A stretch of 64,000 nucleotides of DNA, from contig DEDT01000010.1 of the NCBI GenBank assembly GCA_002350105.1, forward strand, positions 6,533 through 70,532, read 5' to 3'. Position numbers and translations under genes: made by a program. A model generated the notes under the pieces. The model was not told where the DNA came from. It saw nothing but the letters and a program-made list of their open reading frames with translations, and made no database searches. The first letter of the stretch is position 1, and each line of letters begins with the position of its first letter. Positions 38,164 through 47,345 of this stretch are shown in pieces. The DNA is from Selenomonadaceae bacterium UBA2897 (GTDB lineage: Bacteria > Bacillota > Negativicutes > Selenomonadales > Selenomonadaceae).

Positions 38164-38805
38164 ATGGGATGGACACGAATGGGACTTGCACTGGCGTGGT
38201 GCTTGTTTTTCAGCGGCTGGTGCGTGTATCCTGTCGTGCAGGCTGCGGAAGTGTCGACAGTGGAGCAGACGGCGGATGATGCTGCCGCCCGGGAGGAAAC
38301 CTCTGCGCCGTCGCGCGAGGAGCTGCTCGTGCAGCTGCGGGCGCATATTCTGGCCAAGTATGGCCGGATTGCGGCGCGTGAGCCGATTCCGATGGATTGC
38401 CAGGCTCTGCAGCAGAAGTCGTCGCGCTCCTATATGGAGGAGTACGCACTCTACCGCTGGTGGCGTGAGCATGGCGCATGGCAAAAGGCGCTGGTGTCCT
38501 GCGAAGCCGCGCGCAAGGAGTCGCTGGCCTTTGACCAGCGCATGGGACTGCGCGCGGAGTCGCCAGCACCGTATCTGACGGATAAGGGCGAGTTGCTCGT
38601 GCTGCTGGGCCGTCTGCCAGAGGCCAGAGCGACGCTGCAGCAGGCGGCGGAGCATCTGGCCAATGACCATGACCGCGTGCTGGATTCGCCCTACCTGACG
38701 GTGGAAGACCAGCAGCGGTTGCTGGCCTTGCGGCAGGACAGGCTGCGGGAACTGCAGGACTATGTGAAGCAGCTGACAAGCATTTTGTCGCAGGAGGCAT
38801 CATGA
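38164..38805 (+). CDS. Hypothetical secreted protein with TPR-like helices
   Basis: About 213 residues with a signal peptide (MGLALAWCLFFSGWCVYPVVQA then AE). The mature part is helical, with ALYRWWREHGAWQKALVSCEAARKES and LLVLLGRLPEARATLQQAAEHLAND resembling tetratricopeptide repeats. No family recognised. Its stop overlaps the start of the AsmA-like gene (ATGA), so the two are coupled and probably function together in the periplasm. Confidence 0.72.
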   Translation: MGWTRMGLALAWCLFFSGWCVYPVVQAAEVSTVEQTADDAAAREETSAPSREELLVQLRAHILAKYGRIAAREPIPMDCQALQQKSSRSYMEEYALYRWWREHGAWQKALVSCEAARKESLAFDQRMGLRAESPAPYLTDKGELLVLLGRLPEARATLQQAAEHLANDHDRVLDSPYLTVEDQQRLLALRQDRLRELQDYVKQLTSILSQEAS

Positions 38806-40259
38806 GCTGGCGGGAAAAATTCCGTTTTTGGAAGTGGCGCAAGGCAAACTGGCGGCAGGCCGCGGTGGTATTGCTCGTTGCGGCAGCCATCGCCTTGCTG
38901 CTGTTGGAACTCGCGAGCCGCGGGGCGGCGGCTATCTTCAACCGGGCGATGACGCAGCAGGATATGCTGCGCGGCGAGATCCGTGTGGAGCGCATGATCG
39001 GCCATATCAATGGCCGCGTTTCTTTTGATAACCTCAGCTGGACGGATCCGGATGGGAACCAGCTGCTACTCGTGCCGCACGGCGAGTTGCGTGTCAGCTT
39101 GTGGGACGTGCTGACGCGCAATCTGAATTCGACTACCATTCAGGAATTGACGCTTGATGGGGCGGAGGTCTCCGTGCGTCTGGCCAAGGATATGTCCGTC
39201 GATTTTATCCGTCACACGCCTTCGATGAAGAAAATCGACAAGGACAGCGATGCCTGGCTGGATAAGGTCAGCCTCACGGGCCTCAGCGAGGAGGAGCGCA
39301 AGAAAATCGGAGAGTGGAAGCGGGAACGCCAGCGGCAAAAGCTCACGAAACAGTGGTCGAACTTCAACCGTGATGGGCGCAAGCTGCGCCTGCGCCTGAA
39401 TCTCAACCACTGCAATATGGAGGTATTCGTACAGGGACGACATTACGTACTCAGTAATGTCGATCTGCATACCTTCATCAATACGGAGCGCCAGATGCGC
39501 ATCGAGGCGCGCACGGGGCGGTTCGGCGGCACGATGATCGGGCGGGGCGTTTCCCTGCGCGGTCTCGTGGATTTTCACAGCGAGGAGATGCCGACGGCCG
39601 ATCTCTCCCTGCAGCTTTACGACGTCGATCCTTCCTCACTGGGCTTCGGCATGAATATCCACGACAGGATGACGATGAAGACGCATTTCGCGGGGCCGGT
39701 GACGGATCTCAAGGGCGATGGCGTACTGCAGATTCCCGAGCTGCATATCCCGGGCCTTTCCTTTAGCAATGTGACAGGAAACGTACATTATGAGAATCCT
39801 GTGCTGACCTTCACGGACGTTAAGGCCAAAGTATACGATGGCGAGCTCGCGGCAGAGGGAGATTATAACCTCGATACGCGCTACTACCATCTGCGCGGCC
39901 GTGGCACGAATCTCTCCACGGCCATCGCCCTGCCGGACGCGCATCTGAAATGCCGCGTCAACCTGGATATCGACATTGATTCCAAGGGCAGCCCCAAGGA
40001 TACCGTGACTTCGGGGAGCTTTGAGTCGGGGCCGGGGCGCTACCGCCTGCTGCCTTTCGAGCGGCTGGCGGGACGTGTCACCAATGCGGACAAGGATCTG
40101 CATTTCTACGATGTCGCCATCGACCTGGCTGGCGTGCATATCCGCACGGATGCGTTCCAGATCCTGCACGGCAAGCTGCAGCTGAATCCCATCCAGATTT
40201 TTGATCCCAATGGGAATCTTCTCACCACTTATACGCGGGATTCCTCAGACAAGCAATAA
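38802..40259 (+). CDS. AsmA-like envelope protein
   Basis: A 485-residue protein with one N-terminal membrane helix (AAVVLLVAAAIALLLLELA) and a long beta-rich periplasmic part typical of the AsmA/TamB-like superfamily: repeated short motifs such as VERMIGHINGRVSFDNLSW, LTLDGAEVSVRL, LKGDGVLQIPELHIPGLSF and VKAKVYDGELAAEGDYNL. Such proteins are thought to bridge inner and outer membranes and help lipid transport. A diderm organism is therefore supported. Translationally coupled to the preceding secreted protein and ended by a strong terminator. Confidence 0.8.
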   Translation: MSWREKFRFWKWRKANWRQAAVVLLVAAAIALLLLELASRGAAAIFNRAMTQQDMLRGEIRVERMIGHINGRVSFDNLSWTDPDGNQLLLVPHGELRVSLWDVLTRNLNSTTIQELTLDGAEVSVRLAKDMSVDFIRHTPSMKKIDKDSDAWLDKVSLTGLSEEERKKIGEWKRERQRQKLTKQWSNFNRDGRKLRLRLNLNHCNMEVFVQGRHYVLSNVDLHTFINTERQMRIEARTGRFGGTMIGRGVSLRGLVDFHSEEMPTADLSLQLYDVDPSSLGFGMNIHDRMTMKTHFAGPVTDLKGDGVLQIPELHIPGLSFSNVTGNVHYENPVLTFTDVKAKVYDGELAAEGDYNLDTRYYHLRGRGTNLSTAIALPDAHLKCRVNLDIDIDSKGSPKDTVTSGSFESGPGRYRLLPFERLAGRVTNADKDLHFYDVAIDLAGVHIRTDAFQILHGKLQLNPIQIFDPNGNLLTTYTRDSSDKQ

Positions 40260-40263
40260 AAAT

Positions 40264-40305
40264 TGCCTGTCGCCCGGTGCTATGCCGGGCGGCAGGCATT
40301 CTTTT
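40264..40305. terminator. Strong terminator after the AsmA-like gene
   Basis: TGCCTGTCGCCCGG and CCGGGCGGCAGGCA pair with one mismatch around a 7-base loop, followed by TTCTTTTT. It lies between convergent genes. Confidence 0.88.
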
Positions 40306-40310
40306 TGCCT

Positions 40311-41099
40311 TTAGTGCTTTTTATAGCGGTAGTAGGTCTCGCGCATTTCCTTGCGGCTCTTCGCGGCGGGCCAGAGCTCGCCCACGGCGCCCTTGCGCAT
40401 GGCGGCTGCGAGATGGTCATAGAGGTCGGGGATCGGGACGTCCGTCTCGAGCTGCGCGATGAGCTCCTTCACAGTCTGGCGGATGGTGTTGCCATCGTGG
40501 GGACAAGGCGAGGGCTCGGGCGTGAAGCCATGCAGCTTGACGGCGTCGCGCATCTCCTGCTCGCGGAAGTAGACGAGGGGGCGGATGACCGTGATGCCCG
40601 TGCGGTCGAGGTAGGTGACGGGCGTGAACGTCGCCACCTGACCCGAGTAGAAGATATTCATGAGAAAGGTCTCGACCGCATCGTCCTGATGATGGGCGTA
40701 GGCAACTTTATTCATGCCGTGTTCCTTCGCGTAGCGGTTCACGGCACCGCGGCGGAAGAACGCGCAGGTGAAGCAGGGGCTCTTGTCCGGCTGCTGCTCG
40801 ATCGTGCCTGCGATATCGACATCGATGGTCTCATAGGGCACGCCCAGGCTCTCGCAGAACGCGCCGATGCGCGCCGTGTCGAAGTGAGCGTCCGGGAACA
40901 TCGGGTTGATGGTGAGGGCGGAGAGGCGGAAGTCCTTGTGCAGGCGCTGGCGCAGGGTGGCGAGTGCGTAGACGAGGAAGATGCTGTCCTTGCCTCCCGA
41001 GACACCGATGAGGATATGGTCGCCGTCCTGAATCATGTTGAATTCCACGACGGCGCGCATGAGCTTGCTGAAGTAGAGCTGCGGCATATTCTGGATCAT
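40311..41099 (-). CDS. ttcA: TtcA-type tRNA thiolation ATPase
   Basis: A 262-residue PP-loop ATPase of the TtcA/TtuA group. It has the ATP-binding motif VSGGKDS, a CFTCAFFRRG Cys pair that can hold an iron-sulfur cluster, and a third cysteine region at PCPHDG. TtcA inserts sulfur at cytidine 32 of certain tRNAs. Length and motif order fit the family; TtcA and related sulfur insertases are hard to tell apart by eye. It lies 32 bases after the SHMT-like gene on the same strand and may be co-transcribed with it. Confidence 0.85.
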   Translation of the reverse strand: MIQNMPQLYFSKLMRAVVEFNMIQDGDHILIGVSGGKDSIFLVYALATLRQRLHKDFRLSALTINPMFPDAHFDTARIGAFCESLGVPYETIDVDIAGTIEQQPDKSPCFTCAFFRRGAVNRYAKEHGMNKVAYAHHQDDAVETFLMNIFYSGQVATFTPVTYLDRTGITVIRPLVYFREQEMRDAVKLHGFTPEPSPCPHDGNTIRQTVKELIAQLETDVPIPDLYDHLAAAMRKGAVGELWPAAKSRKEMRETYYRYKKH

Positions 41100-41131
41100 G
41101 TTTAGGTATTCCTTTGGTCTGTCTTTTTATT

Positions 41132-42412
41132 TTAGTTGAAATGCATGAGCATCTGCAGGCTGTCGCTGGCGGACTGGCGGGTAATCTCGCTGTCGGGCAG
41201 CCACTCCTCCGAGAAGATGGGCAGGCCGCTGACGATGCGCTTGATCTCCTGGCGTGTCTCCTTGATGGCGGCATTGTCCTGCGGCGAGAGGAGCAGGCGG
41301 CCGATGATGTGGCCGAGTTTCTCCATGTCCTTCTCCTTAAGCGAGCGCGTCGTGGGGTCGATGCTGGAGAGGCGCAGGATGGGGATGTTCACATCGGACT
41401 GGTTCGTCTGCAGAGTTTCCGCCTTGACGAGGATGCTGGCATCGGCGAAGGTGCGCGTGATATCCTCGAGATCGGTGTTCGAGGGCAGCTCGGGCAGCAC
41501 GAGGTGATTCTCGGTCTCAGCACCATGGCAGCGCAGCCCCTCTGCCTGCAGGCTGCGCTCCAGCGCACGGGCATTGGCGATGACCTGCTGGCAGTAGGAA
41601 TGGAATTCCTCCGTCTTCGCCTCGCGGAACGTGATGGCCAGCGCGGCGAGCACGTTTTTCTTCAGCGAGTCGTGGCCCGTGCGGTGCACGGTCTTGTCGA
41701 GGATGGCGGCGTACTTGCTGCGGCAGAGGATGATGCCGTTCTGCGGGCCATGCAGCACATAGGCGGGGAAGGTGACGACGTCGGCATGCGGTACGGGGCT
41801 CTTGAGCGTGCCCGTGGCGACGAGGCCGGCGTTCTGGCCCATATCGACCCAGAGCACGGCACCTGCGTTGTGGGCGATCCGGGCGAGACGGTGGAAGTCC
41901 GTGCAGCGCGGCGCGTTGACCGGCGAGTAGATAATCATTTTCGGCTGATGCTGCTGCGTCAGCTGTTCCACTTCGTCGAGATCGATGGCATCGAGCTTGG
42001 GGTCGATGCTGTAGTTGACGAAGTTAAAGCTCAGGCTGTCGCCCGTGCAGTATTCGCTTTTGCGGCCGTTGAAGGAGAGAATCGTGTCGCCTTTTTTCGC
42101 CATGGCGAAGAAGACGACGCGCGAGGCCGTGTCGAGGCTGCCGAGACGTACGATGGCATGATCGGCACCGTAGAGCTCCGCGGCACGCTGGCAGGCCAGC
42201 TCCTCGAGACGCGTGTGGTTGCGTACCGTATGGTGATCGACGAGCTCGTTGCCGAGTGCACTGCCCTTGAGGTAGGAGCTGAAGGGCGAAGCTGCCTGGG
42301 CAGTCGGGATGAAGGAAAGCGTATCATGCTGGCGGGTGAGCTCCTCCGAGACGATTTCGTAGAGATCCGGGTCGAAGCCGGACAGGCGTTTCAGAATGTT
42401 TTTGTTATCCAT
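41132..42412 (-). CDS. SHMT-like protein lacking the PLP lysine
   Basis: A 426-residue homologue of serine hydroxymethyltransferase over its whole length (SHMT is about 415-420). The fold is recognisable from PKMIIYSPVNAPR, AGAVLWVDMGQNAGLVATG, SPVPHADVV and the closing ILRLSSIDPTTRS. Key residues are gone. The THKTLRGP segment that carries the Schiff-base lysine reads PAYVLHGP, so Lys is replaced by Tyr and the preceding His by Ala. The stacking His of DMAH is Gln, and the IASEN and YYGG motifs are lost. The PLP-ring Asp and the substrate-carboxylate Arg appear to remain. Classical PLP catalysis seems impossible, so it may have a binding or regulatory role. The start MDNKNILKR is supported by AGGAGT upstream. 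Confidence 0.82.
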   Translation of the reverse strand: MDNKNILKRLSGFDPDLYEIVSEELTRQHDTLSFIPTAQAASPFSSYLKGSALGNELVDHHTVRNHTRLEELACQRAAELYGADHAIVRLGSLDTASRVVFFAMAKKGDTILSFNGRKSEYCTGDSLSFNFVNYSIDPKLDAIDLDEVEQLTQQHQPKMIIYSPVNAPRCTDFHRLARIAHNAGAVLWVDMGQNAGLVATGTLKSPVPHADVVTFPAYVLHGPQNGIILCRSKYAAILDKTVHRTGHDSLKKNVLAALAITFREAKTEEFHSYCQQVIANARALERSLQAEGLRCHGAETENHLVLPELPSNTDLEDITRTFADASILVKAETLQTNQSDVNIPILRLSSIDPTTRSLKEKDMEKLGHIIGRLLLSPQDNAAIKETRQEIKRIVSGLPIFSEEWLPDSEITRQSASDSLQMLMHFN

Positions 42413-42607
42413 AATAAAGACTCCTTTATCCTGCAGCTGGCCCTGCGGCACAGCCTTTGCAGGTGTTTTGATTTTCTTGTTAATAGTATGATTCGCCATT
42501 CGTATGGCAAAATCCTGTTTTTCGCGCGGCACTTCTGCGAAAAAGGGCAAAAAACGTCAAAAGACGCCAAACAAGGGGAAATCCGCTGTGCCCCTGTGGA
42601 GGAATTA

Positions 42608-42616
42608 TGCTATAAT
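42608..42616 (+). promoter_or_regulatory. Extended -10 promoter of the M16 protease gene
   Basis: TGCTATAAT with TATAAT at 42611-42616; the -35 is weak. A GAGGAGG ribosome site follows at 42634-42640. The 241-base divergent gap 42413-42653 shows nothing else clear. Confidence 0.65.
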
Positions 42617-42653
42617 GGGAGCAGTGATAATTTGAGGAGGATATACCAAAATT

Positions 42654-45566
42654 ATGCAGATAAATGAAATGATACACGGCTTCCGCCTGCTGCGGCAGAC
42701 GCCGGTCAGGGAAATCAATGCCCAGACGTACCTTTTCGAGCACGAGAAGAGCGGTGCGCGCCTGTTCTTCGTACAGGCCGACGATGATAACAAGGTGTTC
42801 CACATCACGTTCCGCACGCCGCCGACGGACGATACGGGCGTGGCGCATATCGTGGAGCATTCGACGCTCTGCGGCTCGCGCAAGTACCCGTTGAAGGAGC
42901 CGTTCGTCGAGCTCGTGAAGGGCTCGCTGAATACGTTCCTGAATGCGATGACCTACCCGGACAAGACGATGTACCCCGTGGCCAGCCGCAATGCCAAGGA
43001 CTTCCAGAATCTCATGGACGTCTATCTCGATGCAGTGTTCTATCCGGCCATGCGCGAGAACCCCCAGATCCTCATGCAGGAGGGCTGGCACTACGAGCTG
43101 GAGAATCCGGAGGCACCGCTGACCTATAGCGGCGTGGTTTATAATGAAATGAAAGGTGCGCTCTCGGACCCCGATGACCTGCTTGCGAGCAAGCTCATGC
43201 AGGCGCTCTACCCCGATACGACGTACCACTATGAGTCGGGCGGCGACCCGGCGGCCATTCCGCAGCTCACGCAGGAGAAGTTCGTCGCGTTCCATAGCAA
43301 GTATTACCATCCGTCGAACAGCTATATCTACCTTTACGGTGATCTCGATATGGATACGCAGCTTGAATGGCTGGATCGTGAGTACCTGAGTCACTTCGAC
43401 CGCATCGCGGTGCACTCGGAGATCGCGGCGCAGGCACCTTTCGAGGCGCTCAAAGAAGTAAAGACGACGTATCCTGTGGGCGCCGCCGAGGAGACGGCGG
43501 GCAAGACGTTCGTTTCACTCGCCTGGAGCATCGACGAGCTCAGTCACGAGCAGTCGCTGGGGCTCGACGTGCTGCTGCATGCCCTGCTCGACACGGAGGC
43601 TTCGCCGCTGCGTCAGGCCATCCTCGATGCACAGCTGGGCAAGGATGTCGATGTGAACTACGAGGGCGACCTGCGCCAGCCCATGGTCAGCCTGACGCTC
43701 AACGGCGCGGAGCCGGAGCGCGCGGCGGCCTTCAAGAAGCTCGTCTATGACAAGCTGGCGGAGTACGCGGAGAAAGGGCTGGAGCGCTCGCTGCTGGAGG
43801 CTTCGCTGAACATCTTCGAGTTCCGCCTGCGCGAGGCGGATTTCGGCTCGGCACCGAAGGGCCTGATCTATGGCATCCGTATCATGCGCAGCTGGCTCTA
43901 TGGCGGCGAACCCGAGGAGCAGCTTTACTACGAGAAAGAACTGGCTGTCCTGCGCGCCGGCCTCGACAACGGCTATTTCACCCGCCTCATCCGCACCTGC
44001 CTTTTGGGTAATCCACATGCGGTACTGCTGACCATGGCACCGAGCCAGACGCTGGCCGCGGAAAAGGAAAAAGCGCAGGCTGAGGAGCTGGCGGCGCGCA
44101 AGGCTGAGATGAGCGAGCATGACCTGCAGCAGGTCATGGACGATGTCAAGGCGCTCAAGGCGCGTCAGCAGAGTCCGGAGACACCGGAGGCACTGGCCAC
44201 GATTCCGCTGCTCAAGCTCGCGGATATCCGTCAGGAGCCGGAGAAGCTGCCGCTGGCGGTAAAAGAGGAGCAGGGCACCAAGGTGCTTTGGTCGGACATC
44301 GATACCCAGGGCATCGACTACCTGCAGCTGTTCTTTAACCTGCAGGTCGTGCCGCAGGAGCAGATTCCCTACGTGAACATGCTCGTTGACCTGCTCGGCG
44401 CTATCGATACGCAGGAAGAGAGCTATGCTGAGCTCTCGAAGGCGCAGAACCTGCATACGGGCGGCATCACTTACAGCGTGACGGGCTTCACCAAGGCGGG
44501 TGAGCCGGATTCCCTGCAGCCGTTTTTCCGCATCAAGGCCAAGGCACTGGTGCCGAAGCTGCCGAAGCTCATGGCGTTGCTGCGCGAAATCCTCACGCAG
44601 AGCAAGTTCGAGGACAAGAAACGTCTGCGCGACCTGCTGACGCAGGCCCAGTCCTCGATGACCCTCAGCCTGCAGCGCACGGCACATCGCATCGTGAGTT
44701 CGCGCGTGAGCAGTTATTTCACGCCGGGCGGCGCATTTGCCGATCAGGGCAGCCTGCCGTACTATCATTTCCTCACCGCTTTCCTCAAGGATTTCGATGC
44801 TTCGCTGGCGAAGTTCCAGCAGGTGCTGCCGGAGCTGCTGGCGCGCATCTTCCGTCAGGACAACCTGCTCGTGAGCATCACCTGCGGCAAAGAGGCCTAT
44901 GCGGCTTTCGCGCAGGAGCTGCCGGCCTTGCAGCAGGCATTGGCCGCGAAAGCGTATGCGCCGGAGCAGTGGCATTGGGAGCTTAAGAAGCGCAACGAGG
45001 GCTTCAAGAGCTCGAGCCAGGTGCAGTATGTCGGCAAGGGCGCGAACTTCCTCAAGCTCGGCTATCAATATACCGGCACCATGCACGTGCTGGAGACGCT
45101 GCTGCGCTACGGCTACTTCTGGACGAAGGTGCGCGTGCAGGGCGGTGCCTATGGCGCATTCACGAGCTTTAACCGCTGCGGCGACTTGTTCTTCGGCTCC
45201 TATCGCGACCCGAACCTGCAGGAGACGCTGGCGGTCTTCGACCACACGGGCGATTTCGTGCGTCACTTCGACTGCTCGGAGCGCGAGATGGTGAAGTCCA
45301 TCATCGGTACGATGAGCACGGTCGATGTGCCGCTGACGCCGAAGATGAAGGGAGAGGCGGCGACGGGCCTCTGGCTGCGCGGCGTGAGCTACGCCGACCG
45401 GCTGAAAGCCAGACAGGAAATCCTCGCGACCAGGCCGGAGGATATCCGCGCGCTGGCGGATCTCGTCGATGCCTGCATGCAGGAGCAGGCCTTCTGCGTA
45501 TTCGGCAGCGAGGAGAAGGTCGAGGCGGCCAAAGACATCTTCGGCAGCGTCGAGCCGGTGGCCTGA
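42654..45566 (+). CDS. M16C-family metalloprotease (PreP-like, insulinase superfamily)
   Basis: A 970-residue peptidase of the PreP/falcilysin group, four homologous domains forming a closed chamber that degrades oligopeptides. The inverted zinc motif HxxEH is present as HIVEH near residue 63, followed by STLCGSRKYPLKEPFVELVKGS and FLNAMTYPDKTMYPVASRN, both hallmark M16C sequences. The distal zinc-ligand Glu falls in YNEMKGAL. No signal peptide, so it acts in the cytoplasm. Length is normal and the frame is intact. Confidence 0.93.
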   Translation: MQINEMIHGFRLLRQTPVREINAQTYLFEHEKSGARLFFVQADDDNKVFHITFRTPPTDDTGVAHIVEHSTLCGSRKYPLKEPFVELVKGSLNTFLNAMTYPDKTMYPVASRNAKDFQNLMDVYLDAVFYPAMRENPQILMQEGWHYELENPEAPLTYSGVVYNEMKGALSDPDDLLASKLMQALYPDTTYHYESGGDPAAIPQLTQEKFVAFHSKYYHPSNSYIYLYGDLDMDTQLEWLDREYLSHFDRIAVHSEIAAQAPFEALKEVKTTYPVGAAEETAGKTFVSLAWSIDELSHEQSLGLDVLLHALLDTEASPLRQAILDAQLGKDVDVNYEGDLRQPMVSLTLNGAEPERAAAFKKLVYDKLAEYAEKGLERSLLEASLNIFEFRLREADFGSAPKGLIYGIRIMRSWLYGGEPEEQLYYEKELAVLRAGLDNGYFTRLIRTCLLGNPHAVLLTMAPSQTLAAEKEKAQAEELAARKAEMSEHDLQQVMDDVKALKARQQSPETPEALATIPLLKLADIRQEPEKLPLAVKEEQGTKVLWSDIDTQGIDYLQLFFNLQVVPQEQIPYVNMLVDLLGAIDTQEESYAELSKAQNLHTGGITYSVTGFTKAGEPDSLQPFFRIKAKALVPKLPKLMALLREILTQSKFEDKKRLRDLLTQAQSSMTLSLQRTAHRIVSSRVSSYFTPGGAFADQGSLPYYHFLTAFLKDFDASLAKFQQVLPELLARIFRQDNLLVSITCGKEAYAAFAQELPALQQALAAKAYAPEQWHWELKKRNEGFKSSSQVQYVGKGANFLKLGYQYTGTMHVLETLLRYGYFWTKVRVQGGAYGAFTSFNRCGDLFFGSYRDPNLQETLAVFDHTGDFVRHFDCSEREMVKSIIGTMSTVDVPLTPKMKGEAATGLWLRGVSYADRLKARQEILATRPEDIRALADLVDACMQEQAFCVFGSEEKVEAAKDIFGSVEPVA

Positions 45567-45603
45567 GCCGTCCGGGAAGAAAGACGTATCCTGCGCGTGT
45601 ACG

Positions 45604-45632
45604 TTGACAGTGGACGCGATTCATGGGATAAT
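45604..45632 (+). promoter_or_regulatory. Promoter of dapA
   Basis: A consensus TTGACA at 45604-45609, 17-base spacer and GATAAT at 45627-45632. Confidence 0.75.
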
Positions 45633-45699
45633 AAAACACAGTTATGTCAATGCTTTTTCTGTAATATAAAATATATGCATTGTAGGGAGTTTTGCGGTT

Positions 45700-46587
45700 A
45701 TGAAGAAACCAATTTTTACGGGCGCAGCCGTGGCCATCATCACCCCGTTCACCGAGAACGGGATCAATTATGAGGAATTTGGCCGGGTCATCGAGGACCA
45801 GATCAAGGGCGGCACGGACGCCATCGTCGTGGCGGGCACGTCCGGCGAGGCCGCTACGATGAGCGACGAGGAGCACAAGGCTGCCATCAGGTTCGTCGTC
45901 GATCAGGTCAGGGGTCGTATCCCGGTCATCGCGGGCACGGGCTCGAATGACACCGCCTATGCCATCCAGCTCTCGCAGTATGCAGAGTCGGTGGGCGTGG
46001 ACGGCCTGCTCGTGGTGACGCCGTACTACAATAAATGCACGCAGAAAGGCCTCATCGCCCATTATAAGGCGATTGCCGATGCCGTGCATACGCCGATTAT
46101 CCTCTACGATGTGCCGAGTCGTACGGGCGTTGGCATCCAGATCCCGACCTATGTCGAGCTGGCCAAGCATCCGAATATCGTAGCGGTGAAAGAGGCCAAC
46201 GGCGACCTCTCGAAAATCCTGCGCCTGCGCGCGGCGGTCGGCGATGAGCTCGTGCTCTACTCGGGCAACGACGACCAGATCGTGCCGATTCTCTCCCTCG
46301 GCGGCAAGGGCGTCATCTCTGTGCTCTCGAATGTGGCACCGTCTGACACGCACAAGATGTGCCAGAGCTATTTCGACGGCGACGTAGAGACGGCGGCGAA
46401 GCTGCAGATTGCCTATACGGATCTCATCGACGCGCTGTTCTGCGAGGTCAACCCGATTCCCGTAAAAGTTGCGATGCGCAAGCTCGGCTATGCCGCAGGC
46501 CCGTTGCGTGCGCCGCTCTCTGAAATGGAGCCCGCACATGAGCAGCAGCTTGAGGCAGCCCTGCATAACCACGGCCTGCTGAAATAA
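45700..46587 (+). CDS. dapA: 4-hydroxy-tetrahydrodipicolinate synthase
   Basis: A 295-residue DapA, the first committed enzyme of lysine and diaminopimelate synthesis, joining pyruvate and aspartate semialdehyde. Seen are the opening TGAAVAIITPF, GTSGEAATMSDEEH, the TPYYNK tyrosine motif, and Schiff-base K164 in VAVKEANGD. Length fits. It stands alone between its own promoter and terminator. Lysine made by this route could feed the decarboxylase at 17074. Confidence 0.94.
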   Translation: MKKPIFTGAAVAIITPFTENGINYEEFGRVIEDQIKGGTDAIVVAGTSGEAATMSDEEHKAAIRFVVDQVRGRIPVIAGTGSNDTAYAIQLSQYAESVGVDGLLVVTPYYNKCTQKGLIAHYKAIADAVHTPIILYDVPSRTGVGIQIPTYVELAKHPNIVAVKEANGDLSKILRLRAAVGDELVLYSGNDDQIVPILSLGGKGVISVLSNVAPSDTHKMCQSYFDGDVETAAKLQIAYTDLIDALFCEVNPIPVKVAMRKLGYAAGPLRAPLSEMEPAHEQQLEAALHNHGLLK

Positions 46588-46625
46588 TTTCGTTTCGCGA
46601 TTCACGCTTACAATTACGGCAATGG

Positions 46626-46658
46626 AGCCCTCCCCTTCGCGGGAGGGCTTTGTCTTTT
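46626..46658 (+). terminator. Terminator after dapA
   Basis: AGCCCTCCC and GGGAGGGCT form a perfect 9 bp stem with a six-base loop, followed by TTTGTCTTTT. It ends just 11 bases before the sdaAB start, and no promoter fits between. Confidence 0.88.
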
Positions 46659-46669
46659 CAGGAGTTATT

Positions 46670-47335
46670 ATGCACGGAGTATTTGATATCGTGGGGCCGG
46701 TGATGATCGGTCCCTCCAGCTCGCATACGGCGGGGGCGGTGCGCCTCGGCCTCATGGCGCGCAAGGTGCTGGGCGAGCAGCCTGTGCAGGCGGAGATTCA
46801 CCTGCACGGTTCCTTTGCACGCACCTACCGCGGCCACGGCACGGACAAGGCCATTGTGGCGGGCATCATGGGCATGCAGCCGGATGATGAACGCATCCGC
46901 GAGGCGCTGCCGCTGGCCAAAGAGCAGGGCCTGCAGTTGCAGTTCAAGCAGGTACAGATCGATGGAGCCCATCCCAATACGGCCATCATCTACCTCACGG
47001 GGGCCTCGGGCCATATGGCGCGGATACGCGGGGCCTCGGTGGGTGGCGGCAATATCCTCATTTCCAATATCGACGGCTACGAGGTGGAGCTCACGGGGCA
47101 GTATCCGGCTCTGGTGACGATTCACCGGGACCAGCCGGGCATCGTCACGCGGGTCACGGAGATCCTGGCGTGGAATGCGCTCAACGTGGCCTTCATGCGC
47201 GTTTCGCGCCAGAGCCGCGGCGCCATGGCCATGATGATTCTCGAGCTGGATGAGGAATTGCCGCGCACGGTGGTAGAGGAGTGCCAGCGGGTGCCGCAGG
47301 TACAGAAGGCGTTCAGCATACCGGCCATCGGGTGA
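46670..47335 (+). CDS. sdaAB: L-serine dehydratase, iron-sulfur-dependent, beta subunit
   Basis: A 221-residue beta subunit of the two-subunit serine deaminase that turns L-serine into pyruvate and ammonia. VFDIVGPVMIGPSSSHTAGAVRLG is the family hallmark, and a C-terminal ACT-like domain (LVTIHRDQPGIVTRVTEIL) is visible. The ATG at 46670 has AGGAG five bases upstream. The strong hairpin directly before it may act as attenuator as well as terminator. The alpha subunit follows after ten bases. Confidence 0.94.
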   Translation: MHGVFDIVGPVMIGPSSSHTAGAVRLGLMARKVLGEQPVQAEIHLHGSFARTYRGHGTDKAIVAGIMGMQPDDERIREALPLAKEQGLQLQFKQVQIDGAHPNTAIIYLTGASGHMARIRGASVGGGNILISNIDGYEVELTGQYPALVTIHRDQPGIVTRVTEILAWNALNVAFMRVSRQSRGAMAMMILELDEELPRTVVEECQRVPQVQKAFSIPAIG

Positions 47336-47345
47336 GGAGGATAAG

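Noticed and set aside
46622..46669. Earlier start of sdaAB
   Set aside because: It would encode the dapA terminator hairpin. The ATG at 46670 has AGGAG and gives the family N-terminus.
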